Source: Georgenia subflava
GTDB lineage: Bacteria; Actinomycetota; Actinomycetes; Actinomycetales; Actinomycetaceae
NCBI RefSeq assembly: GCF_009193155.1
Contig: NZ_VUKD01000002.1
Coordinates: 434,001-498,000 of the forward strand
Direction: 5' to 3'
Length of the DNA stretch: 64,000 bases
Positions 35,065 to 44,491 of this stretch are shown here, in pieces; position 1 is the stretch's first letter; every line of letters starts with the position of its first letter. The notes below the pieces were generated by a model that did no database searches, was not told the DNA's origin, and saw only the letters and a program-made list of their open reading frames with translations. Made by a program: the position numbers and the translations under genes.

Positions 35065-35161
35065 CTGCGGCAGGGTACTGGCGATCTGTCCGGGTCCGGC
35101 CCTCGTGTCCAGTGGGCGGGTCCGTACCGTGCAGGGCGCGGGTGGATGCCAGACTGGGGAT

Positions 35162-35689
35162 ATGGACGACGTCAGGATCGACCTCATCACCGAAGACGAG
35201 GCTGGAGAGCTGCTCACCGTGCGGCGTGCCGCCTTCGTGACCGAGGCCCAGCTCTACGGCGACCCGCACCTGCCCGCGCTCACGCAGTCGCTCACCGAGC
35301 TCATCGCCGACATCGGCAGGGCCGAGGTGGTCACGCTCGGGGCGTGGATCGGGCACCGCCTGGTCGGTTCCATCCGCGTCGAGCTGGAGGCGGAGAAGGC
35401 GAACCTGGGCCGGCTCGCCGTCGTCCCGGACCTCCAGGGCCGCGGGCTCGGCACGCAGCTGCTCATGGCGGTCCTGCAGTACCTGCCGGAGCAGACCAAG
35501 GAGGTCTGGGTCTTCACCGGGCAGGACTCCAAGCAGAACCTGGCGATGTACACCAAGCACGGGTACGAGCACCAGTACGACCAGCACACCGGCGACCTCA
35601 CCTACGCCTACCTGCGCCGCATCCTCGGCGAGGACGGCGAGGGCGCGGACGACCTGCTCGGGCTGCCCGACCGCGACGCGTCCCTCTGA
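35162..35689 (+). CDS. GNAT-family N-acetyltransferase
   Basis: 175 residues. Acetyl-CoA site LAVVPDLQGRGLGTQLL (motif A, Q/RxxGxG/A), then a GYEH segment typical of motif B. The substrate is unknown. CAGACT lies 6 nt before the ATG, so the message may be leaderless. The gene end with its stop codon matches the unit of the repeat array that follows. Confidence 0.88.
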   Translation: MDDVRIDLITEDEAGELLTVRRAAFVTEAQLYGDPHLPALTQSLTELIADIGRAEVVTLGAWIGHRLVGSIRVELEAEKANLGRLAVVPDLQGRGLGTQLLMAVLQYLPEQTKEVWVFTGQDSKQNLAMYTKHGYEHQYDQHTGDLTYAYLRRILGEDGEGADDLLGLPDRDASL

Positions 35690-35814
35690 CGCGCGGGCGG
35701 CGACGTCCCGTCACCTGAGGCGTGCGCGGCGACGTCCCACCATCTGAGGCGCAGATGCGACCTCCCACCTGAGGCGGCGACGTCCCACCTGAGGCGACGT
35801 CCCACCACCTGAGG
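35673..35814. repeat. Repeat array seeded at the GNAT stop codon
   Basis: The last GNAT codons GCGACGCGTCCCTCTGA are followed by copies of GCGACGTCCC...CCTGAGG starting at 35700, 35729, 35757, 35777 and 35794. Unit length is 18-21 bp with spacers, and every copy keeps a TGA. Confidence 0.85.
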
Positions 35815-35874
35815 CGTTGGGGGAGCGGCGTCCCGCCCACCGTCGGCGGCGACGCGACCGCCCGACGGAGTTGG

Positions 35875-35880
35875 TAGTCT
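35875..35880 (+). promoter_or_regulatory. -10 element ahead of the glyA riboswitch
   Basis: TAGTCT stands about 6 bp before the aptamer, the same layout as at purH. Confidence 0.5.
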
Positions 35881-35886
35881 CGCCCC

Positions 35887-35970
35887 CGTCGCGACTGGCG
35901 CCATCAGGTGGACCACCACCGGGGAGCGACGAGAGCAGGACCCCTGAGGTCGTCCGCCTGGGCCGAGGGT
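35887..35970 (+). promoter_or_regulatory. ZTP riboswitch (pfl motif) upstream of glyA-folD
   Basis: Core elements in order: GCGACTGGCG (35891-35900), hairpin GGTGGACCACC, ACCGGGGAGC (about 35918-35928), and the 3' element CCGCCTGGGC (35954-35963), which matches the class consensus exactly. It should activate serine hydroxymethyltransferase and FolD when ZTP rises, restoring formyl-THF. The glyA ribosome site is about 50 nt further on. Confidence 0.92.
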
Positions 35971-36023
35971 CACCGACGGCAGTGCTCACGCACGCCCTGT
36001 GCGTGACCGACAGCGGAGGAAGC

Positions 36024-37328
36024 ATGAGCCAGACCAGCTCGACCGGCGCCACATCGGTGGCGAACCAGACCCTCGCGGAGCTCGACCCGGAGATCGCGGC
36101 CGTCCTCGACGGTGAGCTCACCCGTCAGCGGGAGACGCTCGAGATGATCGCGAGCGAGAACTTCGTGCCGCCGGCGGTCCTGCAGGCGCAGGGGTCGGTG
36201 CTGACGAACAAGTACGCGGAGGGCTACCCCGGCCGGCGATACTACGGCGGCTGCGAGCAGGTGGACATCGCCGAGAACCTCGCGATCGAGCGGGCCACGT
36301 CGCTGTTCGGTGCCGCGTACGCCAACGTCCAGCCGCACTCGGGCGCGCAGGCAAACGCCGCCGTGCTGCACGCGCTGATCAACCCCGGCGACAAGATCCT
36401 CGGCCTGTCGCTGCCGCACGGCGGGCACCTCACGCACGGCATGAAGATCAACTTCTCGGGCAAGCTCTACGACGTCGCCGCGTACGGCGTGGACGAGCAG
36501 AGCCACCGCATCGAGATGGACGCGGTCCGCGCCGCGGCCCTGGAGCACCGCCCCAAGGTCATCATCGCCGGCTGGTCCGCCTACCCCCGTCAGCTCGACT
36601 TCGCCGCCTTCCGCGAGATCGCGGACGAGGTCGGCGCCTACCTGTGGACCGACATGGCGCACTTCGCCGGGCTGGTCGCCGCCGACCTGCACCCCAGCCC
36701 CGTGCCCCACTCCGACGTCGTCTCCTCCACCGTGCACAAGACGCTCGGCGGACCCCGCTCCGGCTTCCTCCTCGCCCGGGACAAGGAGGCCTTCGGCAAG
36801 AAGCTCGACTCCGCCGTCTTCCCCGGGCAGCAGGGCGGACCGCTCATGCACGTCGTCGCCGCCAAGGCGGTGGCGTTCAAGGTCGCCGCCACCGAGGAGT
36901 TCCGCGACCGCCAGCGCCGCACGGTCGAGGGCGCGCAGATCATCGCCGAGCGGCTGAGCGCCCCCGAGGTCCGCGACGCCGGGGTCTCCCTCGTCACCGG
37001 CGGCACCGATGTCCACCTCGTGCTCGTCGACCTTCGCAGCTCGACGCTGGACGGGCAGCAGGCCGAGGACCTCCTGCACTCCGCGGGCATCACCGTCAAC
37101 CGCAACGCCGTCCCGTTCGACCCGCGCCCGCCGCGGGTGACCTCGGGCCTGCGCGTCGGTACGCCGGCGCTCGCCAGCCGGGGCTTCGGGGCCGCTGAGT
37201 TCGCCGAGGTCGCGGACATCATCGCCACCACCCTGGTCGAGGGCAGCGGCACGGACGTCGAGGCGATGCGCGGCCGCGTCAAGGCCCTCACCGACGGCTT
37301 CCCGCTCTACCCCGGCCTGCAGCAGTGA
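36024..37328 (+). CDS. glyA: Serine hydroxymethyltransferase
   Basis: 434 residues. PLP enzyme converting serine and THF to glycine and 5,10-methylene-THF. The cofactor lysine is Lys 239 in [15 protein letters not shown]; other signatures are [28 protein letters not shown] and the [10 protein letters not shown] segment. GGAGGAAGC precedes ATG 36024. It overlaps folD by GTGA and lies under a ZTP riboswitch. Confidence 0.97.
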   Translation: MSQTSSTGATSVANQTLAELDPEIAAVLDGELTRQRETLEMIASENFVPPAVLQAQGSVLTNKYAEGYPGRRYYGGCEQVDIAENLAIERATSLFGAAYANVQPHSGAQANAAVLHALINPGDKILGLSLPHGGHLTHGMKINFSGKLYDVAAYGVDEQSHRIEMDAVRAAALEHRPKVIIAGWSAYPRQLDFAAFREIADEVGAYLWTDMAHFAGLVAADLHPSPVPHSDVVSSTVHKTLGGPRSGFLLARDKEAFGKKLDSAVFPGQQGGPLMHVVAAKAVAFKVAATEEFRDRQRRTVEGAQIIAERLSAPEVRDAGVSLVTGGTDVHLVLVDLRSSTLDGQQAEDLLHSAGITVNRNAVPFDPRPPRVTSGLRVGTPALASRGFGAAEFAEVADIIATTLVEGSGTDVEAMRGRVKALTDGFPLYPGLQQ

Positions 37329-38215
37329 CCGCACGGGTCCTGGACGGCAGGGCCACCGCGGCCACCATCAAGGCGGAGCTGACCGAGCGGGTGGCCGCGC
37401 TCGCGGCCCGCGGGGTGACGCCGGGCCTCGGCACCGTGCTCGTCGGCGACGACCCGGGCTCGAAGGCGTACGTCGGCGGCAAGCACCGCGACTGCGCCGA
37501 GGTCCGCATCGCCTCGATCCGCGAGGACCTGCCCGCCACCGCGAGCCAGGCCGACGTCGAGGCGGCCGTCCGGCGACTCAACGCGGACCCGGCCTGCACC
37601 GGGTACATCGTCCAGCTGCCGCTCCCGGCCGGCATCGACACCAATGCCGTCCTCGAGCTCATCGACCCGGACAAGGACGCCGACGGGCTGCACCCGACCA
37701 ACCTCGGCCGGCTCGTGCTGCGCGTCAAGGAGGAGGTCACCTCCCCGCTGCCGTGCACCCCACGCGCCGTCCTGGAGCTCCTCGCCCGGCACGGCATCGA
37801 GCTGGCCGGCAAGGAGGTCTGCGTCGTCGGGCGAGGCACCACCGTCGGCCGGTCGATCGGGCTGCTGCTGACCCGCAAGGACGTCAACGCCACGGTGACC
37901 CTCACCCACACCGGGACCGCCGACCTCTCCAAGCACGTGGCTGCCGCCGACGTGGTGGTCGCCGCGGCCGGGCAGCCGGGCATCATCACGCCCGAGATGG
38001 TCAGCCCCGGTGCGGTCGTGCTCGACGTCGGGGTGTCCCGGACCGTCGACCCCCAGACCGGGAAGGCGAAGCTGCGCGGGGACGTGGCCGACGGCGTCGG
38101 CGAGGTCGCGTCGTGGCTCTCGCCCAACCCGGGCGGGGTGGGGCCCATGACCCGCGCGATGCTGCTGGCCAACGTCGTCGACACCGCGGAACGGCAGGCA
38201 GCCGCCCAAGCCTGA
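37325..38215 (+). CDS. folD: Methylene-THF dehydrogenase/methenyl-THF cyclohydrolase
   Basis: 296 residues. Bifunctional enzyme taking 5,10-methylene-THF to 10-formyl-THF with NADP. Active-site Tyr and Lys are in [40 protein letters not shown] (NADP site) and the C-terminal [18 protein letters not shown] are all present. The GTG start lies in the glyA stop (GTGA), so the two are translationally coupled. A long hairpin ends the unit. Confidence 0.97.
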   Translation: MTARVLDGRATAATIKAELTERVAALAARGVTPGLGTVLVGDDPGSKAYVGGKHRDCAEVRIASIREDLPATASQADVEAAVRRLNADPACTGYIVQLPLPAGIDTNAVLELIDPDKDADGLHPTNLGRLVLRVKEEVTSPLPCTPRAVLELLARHGIELAGKEVCVVGRGTTVGRSIGLLLTRKDVNATVTLTHTGTADLSKHVAAADVVVAAAGQPGIITPEMVSPGAVVLDVGVSRTVDPQTGKAKLRGDVADGVGEVASWLSPNPGGVGPMTRAMLLANVVDTAERQAAAQA

Positions 38216-38232
38216 ACCCCGCGGCGACACGT

Positions 38233-38273
38233 GACGGCCCCCTGCTCGGACGACGTCCGGGCAGGGGGCCGTC
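38233..38273. terminator. folD terminator (19-bp stem)
   Basis: Arms 38233-38251 and 38255-38273 pair over 19 bp with one T-G wobble and a 3-base loop. It lies between the convergent folD and ABC permease genes and may act for both. Confidence 0.85.
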
Positions 38274-38287
38274 TCTGGTGGCCCCGG

Positions 38288-40798
38288 TCAGGCGGCCCGG
38301 ACGGCGGCGAGGACGTCCATCCGTCCGGCCCGCCGTGCCGGCAGCGCGGCCGCACCGACGGCGGCGACCACGGTCACCGCCGCGTACAGGCCGAGCTGGA
38401 GGGCCGGCACGGAGATCCCGACGTTCCAGTCGGCGACGAGCACCTGGGCCAGCACCCACCCGAGGCCGGTGCCGACGGCGACGCCGACCAGCGCGCCGTA
38501 GGCGGCCATGAGCACCGCTTCGGTACGCACCATCGTGCGCAGCTGGCGCCGGCTCATCCCGACAGCCCGGAGCATGCCGACCTCTCTGGTGCGCTCGATG
38601 ACCGACAGGGTCAGCGTGTTCACCACCCCGAGGAGCGCGACGAGGAGCGAGAGGAGCAGCAGGACCGTGATCATCGCGACCGCCTCGTCGATCTGGTCGC
38701 TCTTCGCCTCCGCGAACTCGCCGGCCGTGTTCGCCTGCAGGAGCGGGAACGCCTCTGCCAGCTTCTCGTCCAGCGTCCGCTCGAGCTCGCCGGCCCCGAC
38801 GGCGTCCGCGCCGGTGACGAGGAGCGCGAACGTGGCGGCGTGCGGCGCGACGGCGGCGAGCTGGCTCTCCGTGAGGACCACCGACTCCAGGAGCGCCGTC
38901 GACCGGTAGACCCCGGACACCTCGAGGGTGAGCGGCGCCGCCCCTTCCACAGTGAGCGAGACGTCGTCGCCGACATCCAGACCGACCTCGTCGGAGACGA
39001 GGACGGAGCCGTCGCGCAGCGCGTCGACCGAGCCGGACACCATGGGCAGCTCGAGTGCGTCGGCCATCGCTGCCGGGTCCATCGCGGTGACCAGGTCGGC
39101 CGTGCGGACCGCCTCGAGCTGCGGCGAGGCGACGTCCGCCTCGGCGAGAGTGATCGAGGCTACGGACCCGACCTCGGGCAGCGCCTCGACCGCGTCGGCC
39201 GCGTCGGGGCCGAACGGCAGGCCCATGGCGGCGTCGACGACGACGTCGGCCCGGAGGGTGTCGGCCACGTCGTCACCGATGGCGCCGGTCAGGGAGCTAC
39301 CGAGCACCGTGGTGCCCGAGACGAGGGCGAGACCGATCATGAGTGCCGCCGCCGTGGCGGCGGACCGGCGCGGCGAGCGGCGCACGTTCTGCCGGGCGAG
39401 CCGGGCCGGCTCGCCACCCAGACGGGCGAGCGGCCGGCCGAGCACGCGGGTGACAGGTCCGATGGTGAGAGGGCCGAACGTCGTCACGGCGAGCACAGCG
39501 AGCAGGGCACCCGCACCGGTCGACCACGTCGTCTCCGTCGCCACCCCGGTGACCAGCAGGCCGGCACCGGTCACAGCGAGGAACGAGCCGACCACGGCCC
39601 GGCCCCGGTTGCGCACGACGGGCAGGGCGGCCTCGCGCATGGCCTCGACCGGCTCGACGGCGGCAGCCCGCTGGGCGGGCAGGAGCGCGGCGACGGCGGT
39701 GACGACGGGGCCGACGAGGAGGGCCACCACGAGCGTGCGGGGCGCGACGACCAGTGACGTCTCCGGCAGATCGAGACCCAGCGAGCCGAGCAGCCCGGTC
39801 AGTCCCTGGGCAACGAGCAGCCCCGCGCCGAGGCCGGCCACGCCGGCGATCCCGCCGACGAGGACCGCCTCGAGAATGACCGTGCGCAGCACCTGGCCCC
39901 GGGAGGCGCCGAGCGCGCGCAGCAGCGCCAGCTCCCCGGTGCGCTGGCTGGTGAGCATCGCGAACGTGTTGACGATGAGGAAGCCGGCGACGAACAGGGT
40001 GATGCCGGCGAAGACGAGCAGGAAGGTCGTGATGACGCCGGTCTCCGCGCCGAGCGCGTCCACCTGCTCCGCGGAGGTCTCGGAGCCCGTGCGTACGGAG
40101 TAGCCGCCCGCCTGGGCGAGTGCGGCGTCGACCCGGTCGCGCAGCTCGGTGTCCGCGACGCCGTCGACGGCTCGGACCCGGACTTCGCTGAACTCGTCGC
40201 TGTACCCGAACACCTCTGCGGCCGTGGCGGCCTCGATGCCCAGGACCGAGATGCCGCCGTCGCCGAGGGTGGCCAGGCCGACGACCTCGACGTCGCGGGC
40301 GGGTGCGTAGGACACGAGGCGCGTCGTCGAGCCGATGCGCAGACCGAGCGCGTCGGCCGTCCCCGGGTCGACGACGACCTCGTCGCGGCCGGTCGGGGCC
40401 CGGCCCTCGAGGAGTGCGAGCGGGTTGAGGGTGTCGTCGGCGAGCCAGCTGACCGAGAGCCCGGTCGTGGCAGGCGGGACGTCGGCGCCGTCGGAGGGAC
40501 GGAGCTGGGCGAACCCGGAGGTGGCCCCCTCGGCCGCGGCGACGCCGTCGACCTGCCCGATCGTGGCGACGACGTCGGCCGGGACCGTCTCCTGAGTGAA
40601 CCCGCTGCCGGCAATGGCCGTGACGACGGTGCCGACACCGTCGTTGGAGGCGGCGATGTGCCGGTCGAAGGAGCCCGCGATCGTGTCGCCGAGCGTGAAT
40701 GCCGAGGTGACGAACGCGACGCCGAGCAGCACGGCCCCTGCGGAGAGGAGGAGCCGGAGCTTTCGGGCGAGCATGCCCTTGAGGATCATCTGGAACAC
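38288..40798 (-). CDS. ABC transporter permease with two FtsX domains
   Basis: 836 residues. An N-terminal TM helix, a large extracytoplasmic domain (about 40-240), three TM segments (FtsX unit 1), one or two central TM segments, a second extracytoplasmic domain, and a last FtsX unit (LLSLLVALLGVVNTLTLSVIERTREVG). Such proteins export lipids, peptides or drugs or transmit mechanical signals. GTG 40798 is chosen because AAGGAGG lies 8-9 nt upstream; the ATPase stop is 3 bases before it. Confidence 0.92.
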   Translation of the reverse strand: MFQMILKGMLARKLRLLLSAGAVLLGVAFVTSAFTLGDTIAGSFDRHIAASNDGVGTVVTAIAGSGFTQETVPADVVATIGQVDGVAAAEGATSGFAQLRPSDGADVPPATTGLSVSWLADDTLNPLALLEGRAPTGRDEVVVDPGTADALGLRIGSTTRLVSYAPARDVEVVGLATLGDGGISVLGIEAATAAEVFGYSDEFSEVRVRAVDGVADTELRDRVDAALAQAGGYSVRTGSETSAEQVDALGAETGVITTFLLVFAGITLFVAGFLIVNTFAMLTSQRTGELALLRALGASRGQVLRTVILEAVLVGGIAGVAGLGAGLLVAQGLTGLLGSLGLDLPETSLVVAPRTLVVALLVGPVVTAVAALLPAQRAAAVEPVEAMREAALPVVRNRGRAVVGSFLAVTGAGLLVTGVATETTWSTGAGALLAVLAVTTFGPLTIGPVTRVLGRPLARLGGEPARLARQNVRRSPRRSAATAAALMIGLALVSGTTVLGSSLTGAIGDDVADTLRADVVVDAAMGLPFGPDAADAVEALPEVGSVASITLAEADVASPQLEAVRTADLVTAMDPAAMADALELPMVSGSVDALRDGSVLVSDEVGLDVGDDVSLTVEGAAPLTLEVSGVYRSTALLESVVLTESQLAAVAPHAATFALLVTGADAVGAGELERTLDEKLAEAFPLLQANTAGEFAEAKSDQIDEAVAMITVLLLLSLLVALLGVVNTLTLSVIERTREVGMLRAVGMSRRQLRTMVRTEAVLMAAYGALVGVAVGTGLGWVLAQVLVADWNVGISVPALQLGLYAAVTVVAAVGAAALPARRAGRMDVLAAVRAA

Positions 40799-40801
40799 CG
40801 C

Positions 40802-41575
40802 TCAGTCCTCCTTGGACTCGGAGATGGACCGCATGACGGCGAGGACGCCGTCAGCGGTGGGCTCGCGCAGGGCGGAGACGATCTGACCGTCGTCGAGGAA
40901 GACGACCCCGTCGGCGTGCGCGGCACCGAGCGGGTCGTGGGTGACCATGACGATCGACTGGCCGAACTCGTCGACGCAGCGGCGCAGGAGCGTGAGCACC
41001 TCGGCGCCGGCGCGGGAGTCGAGATTGCCGGTCGGCTCGTCGGCGAAGATGACAGCGGGGCGGGAGACGAGCGCCCTGGCGACGGCGACCCGCTGCTGCT
41101 GCCCGCCGGAGAGCTCGGAGGGCCGGTGGGTCAGCCGCGTGCCGAGCCCGACGGCGGCGACGACGGTGTCGTACCACTCCTCGTCGGCGCGCCGCCCGGC
41201 CAGGCGCAGCGGCAGGAGGATGTTCTCCTCCGCCGTCAGCGTCGGGACGAGGTTGAACTGCTGGAAGATGAAGCCCAGCCGGTCCCGGCGGGCCCGGGTC
41301 AGGGCCTTCTCGGCCAGGCCCGAGAGCGGTCGGCCGGCCAGGTGCACCTCGCCGGAGTCGGCGCGGTCGAGCCCCGCCAGGACGTGCATGAGGGTCGACT
41401 TGCCGGACCCGGACGGGCCCATGACGGCGGTGAACTCGGCGGCGGGGATGTCGACGCTCACGCCTCGGAGGGCGTGGACCGCTGCGTCGCCGCTGCCGTA
41501 GGTCTTGGTGAGGTGGCGGCCGCTGACGGCGGTGGCGGCCGAGGTGAGCGTCGGTGCGGTGAGCGTGGAGGTCAT
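40802..41575 (-). CDS. ABC transporter ATP-binding protein (LolD/MacB type)
   Basis: 257 residues. Walker A GPSGSGKST, Q loop FQQFNLVPTLT, signature LSGGQQQR, Walker B VIFADEPTGNLDS, and switch His in VMVTHD. It powers the FtsX permease encoded downstream. Upstream on the same strand is a 50-residue gene (41685-41837), then a sensor kinase; the exporter may be their target. Confidence 0.95.
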   Translation of the reverse strand: MTSTLTAPTLTSAATAVSGRHLTKTYGSGDAAVHALRGVSVDIPAAEFTAVMGPSGSGKSTLMHVLAGLDRADSGEVHLAGRPLSGLAEKALTRARRDRLGFIFQQFNLVPTLTAEENILLPLRLAGRRADEEWYDTVVAAVGLGTRLTHRPSELSGGQQQRVAVARALVSRPAVIFADEPTGNLDSRAGAEVLTLLRRCVDEFGQSIVMVTHDPLGAAHADGVVFLDDGQIVSALREPTADGVLAVMRSISESKED

Positions 41576-41684
41576 CGGTGTTCCTTCGGGGACGGTGCTG
41601 CTGGGACGGTGGGTGGGGCGGCCGCGGGCCGGCGGAGATGGCGGCCGGGCCGGTCCTGGGCGATGGCGCCGGGACGGTCGTGGG

Positions 41685-41837
41685 TCAGCGGAGCATGGCC
41701 AGACCGAGCGCCATCGGCTCGGGCCGGAAGCTGTACGGGTTCTCGCTCAGGTGCGCGGCGATCGACGACTGCACGGCCTCTGGCTGACGCTCGTGCGGGC
41801 GACGGCTGCGGCGGACGAGGCGGTAGACGGTGTTCAT
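41685..41837 (-). CDS. 50-residue small protein upstream of the ABC exporter
   Basis: Reading ATG 41837 to TGA 41685 gives MNTVYRLVRRSRR, then PHERQPEAVQSSIAAHLSEN, then PYSFRPEPMALGLAMLR. AGGAGG lies 8 nt before the ATG, the spacing of a strongly translated start. It is very basic at the N terminus and has no TM helix or signal peptide. It lies 109 bp before the ATPase gene on the same strand. I do not recognise it. It could be a leader or regulatory peptide, or a substrate of the exporter. Confidence 0.6.
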   Translation of the reverse strand: MNTVYRLVRRSRRPHERQPEAVQSSIAAHLSENPYSFRPEPMALGLAMLR

Positions 41838-42061
41838 GGTGGTGCCCTCCTGGGTTCCGGCCACCGGGTCCGGCGGTCATCTCTGACGCTAGGAACGGCC
41901 GGGCCGGCGCGGATCGGCCGTCAGATCCAGCCGGGAGCTCCGCCGCGAGACGGGGCAGGGCGCAGGCTTCGTGCGCGAGGACGAGGCGACGGTTCGTCCG
42001 GCGGGACGAGGGTGCGGCGGGACGAGCGTCTCGGGGGACGGGCGACCGGCGCGCCGGGGTC

Positions 42062-43654
42062 TCAGGCGGGCAGCGGAACGGTGACGGTCACGGTCGTCCC
42101 CTGACCGGGTCGACTAACCACAGTGAGGTCGCCGCCGCACAGGCGGGCCCGCTCGCGCATCGTGCGCCGGCCGTGGCCCACGTGGCCGCCGACGCCGGTG
42201 TCGAAGCCGCGGCCGTCGTCGCTGACCGTGAGGGTGAGGTGGCGGTGGTCGACGGCGCCGGTGACCGTGGCCGCCGTGGCCCCGGCGTGCTTGACGGTGT
42301 TGTGGAGCGATTCTCCGACGATCCGGCACAGGTGCTCCGTCGTCGCGTCGTCAAAGGCGGGCAGGACCTCGCCCGGGAGGGACATGCGCACCGCGAGGCC
42401 GTCCCTGTGGCGGACGACGTCGGCCAGGACCGCGAGCTGCTGCCGGAGGTCGCCGGCCGCGACCTGGGGGCGCAGCTCGTCGAGGAGGGCGCGCATCTCC
42501 GTCGTCGCCTGCCGGGCCAGGTCCTCGAGATCGTGCGCCGCCTCCCGGGCCAGGTGCGGGTCGTCGCGCTCGAGTGCGCGCCGGACGACCTGGGCGCGCG
42601 CCTGGAGGCCGAACAGGGCGTGGTTGACAGAGTCGTGCAGGTCCCGGGCGATGCGCTCGCGCTCCATGAGCGTCGAGGCACGGGAGATCTCGTTGCGCAC
42701 CTGGTCGGCGCGCAGAGCGGATCCGGCCTGCTCGGCGAGCGACTCCCACAGGAGCAGCTCGGCCTCGTCCGGGGAGGTGATCCGGCTCGGCAGGAGGACG
42801 ACGAGGCAGCCGGCGACCTCCCCGTCCGCGCCGTGCACCGGGAGCTTGGTGGCCCCGAGCCAGTCGACGCCGTCGAGGGACTCGGCCCACGGCCGGGTCG
42901 GCGGGTGCGCGAGGAGGCGCTCGCGGTCGTCGGAGAGGAACCCGCCACGGCCACGCGTGAGCAGCGTCCCGGCGGGGAGGTCGGCGAGCCGGGCGGGGGA
43001 GGTGGCGACGGCGGTCCCGAACGTCTCGGGCAGCCCGTGGCTCGCCAGGACCCGCAGCGGACCGTCCGGCCCCTGCACGAGGAGCGACGCGCCGCAGGCC
43101 CGCGTCACCTCGACGGCCTCGCGGACCAGCGCGGTCAGGACCTCGCCGGCAGAGCCGCCCTCGGCGAGGCGGGCGGCGCCCGCGCCGAGCTCGGAGGCCT
43201 CGCGCTGGGCCCGGCGCACGGACGTCGTCTCGTGGAAGATCGCCGGGGCGAGCTCGACGCCGTCGACCTCGACGCCCGTGCCCGACCAGGTCATCTGCAG
43301 CTCGGTGCCGTCGGGTCGCTGCACCGTGTTGACGTAGAAGCCGGCGTCACCCTCGCGCTGCTTGCCCTCGAGGGCCAGCAGGGCGGCCCGCTCGTGCTCG
43401 GCGAAGCTGAGGAGGTAGTCGCGTCCGTAAAGCTCCTCGAACGTGGCGCCGATGATGCGTTCGCCCGCAGGGTTGAGATAGGTCCACGTGTGGTTCTCGC
43501 CGGTCACGCAGACGCCGTAGCCGGTGTTCTCCAGGATCTCGACGAGGGCGTCCATCCCTAGAGCCCGGAGCACGTCCGCGCTCCGGGGAGGCGCCTGCGG
43601 CCCGGCGGGTTCTCCCGACGGGCGCTCCTCCTCGGCCACGAGCTGCTCGCTCAC
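42062..43654 (-). CDS. Cytoplasmic PAS-GAF sensor histidine kinase (NarL type)
   Basis: 530 residues with no TM segment. PAS domain (about 32-145; GYGVCVTGENHTWTYLNPAG), GAF-like domain (about 160-310), HisKA_3 DHp with ERERIARDLHDSVNHALFG (phospho-His at 340), and HATPase with N box ESLHNTVKHA and SDDGRGFD. Probable DevS-like input of a small molecule or redox state, but haem or ligand residues cannot be assigned. GTG 43654. Divergent from a degenerate mini-kinase and response regulator, which is its likely partner. Confidence 0.88.
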   Translation of the reverse strand: MSEQLVAEEERPSGEPAGPQAPPRSADVLRALGMDALVEILENTGYGVCVTGENHTWTYLNPAGERIIGATFEELYGRDYLLSFAEHERAALLALEGKQREGDAGFYVNTVQRPDGTELQMTWSGTGVEVDGVELAPAIFHETTSVRRAQREASELGAGAARLAEGGSAGEVLTALVREAVEVTRACGASLLVQGPDGPLRVLASHGLPETFGTAVATSPARLADLPAGTLLTRGRGGFLSDDRERLLAHPPTRPWAESLDGVDWLGATKLPVHGADGEVAGCLVVLLPSRITSPDEAELLLWESLAEQAGSALRADQVRNEISRASTLMERERIARDLHDSVNHALFGLQARAQVVRRALERDDPHLAREAAHDLEDLARQATTEMRALLDELRPQVAAGDLRQQLAVLADVVRHRDGLAVRMSLPGEVLPAFDDATTEHLCRIVGESLHNTVKHAGATAATVTGAVDHRHLTLTVSDDGRGFDTGVGGHVGHGRRTMRERARLCGGDLTVVSRPGQGTTVTVTVPLPA

Positions 43655-43858
43655 GTGCGAACTTTCTCACGACCGCGGGCTGGACGAGACGAGATTCCGG
43701 GGTGAGCGGGAGATCCGTTCCGTCGCGCGACATGCGCACGGCCGGCTCATCGGCTCGGCGACCAGGAAGGTCTCCTCCGTCGTGAGAAGGAGGCGGACCG
43801 GCGGTCTCGTCGTTCCGGAGGAGGGACCGCGCGCCGCGGCGCACCTACGGTGAGGCAC

Positions 43859-44491
43859 ATGGAAGCCGTGAGCCCGGACTGTGACCGTGTCCCAGCCGGG
43901 GATCGGTACGTCGTCGTCGCGGAGATGCACGACCTGGTCACCCACGACCTCGCCCAGCTCACCGTCCAGATGGCGGCGGCACGCCGCCTGCTGGGACATG
44001 ACCCTGCGCAGGCCGGCAGGCTCCTCGCCGACGCCGAGGCGACGGCCCGCTCCGCCGTAGCCGAGATGCGCCGGACGGCCGAGATCCTCCCGTCTCCGGA
44101 CCCCGGCACGCACCGACCGCTCCCGGGCCTGGCAGACCTCGACACGCTCGTCGCCGAGGCCGCCGCGGCGGGGGTCGAGCTCGAGATCCGCCGCACGGGC
44201 GTGCTGCCACCGCTGCGCGCCGTGACGCAGCTGGCGACCTACCGGATCGTGGAGGCCGCGGCCCGGTGCACGCCCCGTGGCTGGCGCGTCCGAGCCGTCG
44301 TCGGGGGCGGGGACCGGTCCGTGCGGATCGAGGTGCGGCACCGGGCGGGGGACGGTGGCACGGCCGGCCGGCCCGAGCTGGACGAGCTGCGCCGTCGAGC
44401 GGACCTGTACGGCGGCCGGCTGCGGTATTTTCCCGATGACGACGGCCGTCTCGCCGTCGAGTTCCCGCTGGAGAGGACGCACCCGGCATGA
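43859..44491 (+). CDS. Degenerate stand-alone histidine-kinase-like protein
   Basis: 210 residues with no sensor or TM region. The N-terminal part VVVAEMHDLVTHDLAQLTV matches the HisKA_3 phosphoacceptor helix and keeps a histidine at position 24. The C-terminal part aligns by position with an HATPase domain, but the N box reads RIVEAAARCTPRG (no Asn) and the G boxes are not recognisable, so ATP binding is doubtful. It may be a phosphotransfer or dimerisation partner. TACGGT lies 7 nt before ATG 43859 (leaderless type). ATGA overlap with the response regulator. Confidence 0.75.
   Translation: MEAVSPDCDRVPAGDRYVVVAEMHDLVTHDLAQLTVQMAAARRLLGHDPAQAGRLLADAEATARSAVAEMRRTAEILPSPDPGTHRPLPGLADLDTLVAEAAAAGVELEIRRTGVLPPLRAVTQLATYRIVEAAARCTPRGWRVRAVVGGGDRSVRIEVRHRAGDGGTAGRPELDELRRRADLYGGRLRYFPDDDGRLAVEFPLERTHPA

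Noticed and set aside
38288-40798. Possible gene fusion or frameshift in the FtsX permease
   Set aside because: The 836-residue length and two FtsX units are normal for this class, and the frame is continuous.
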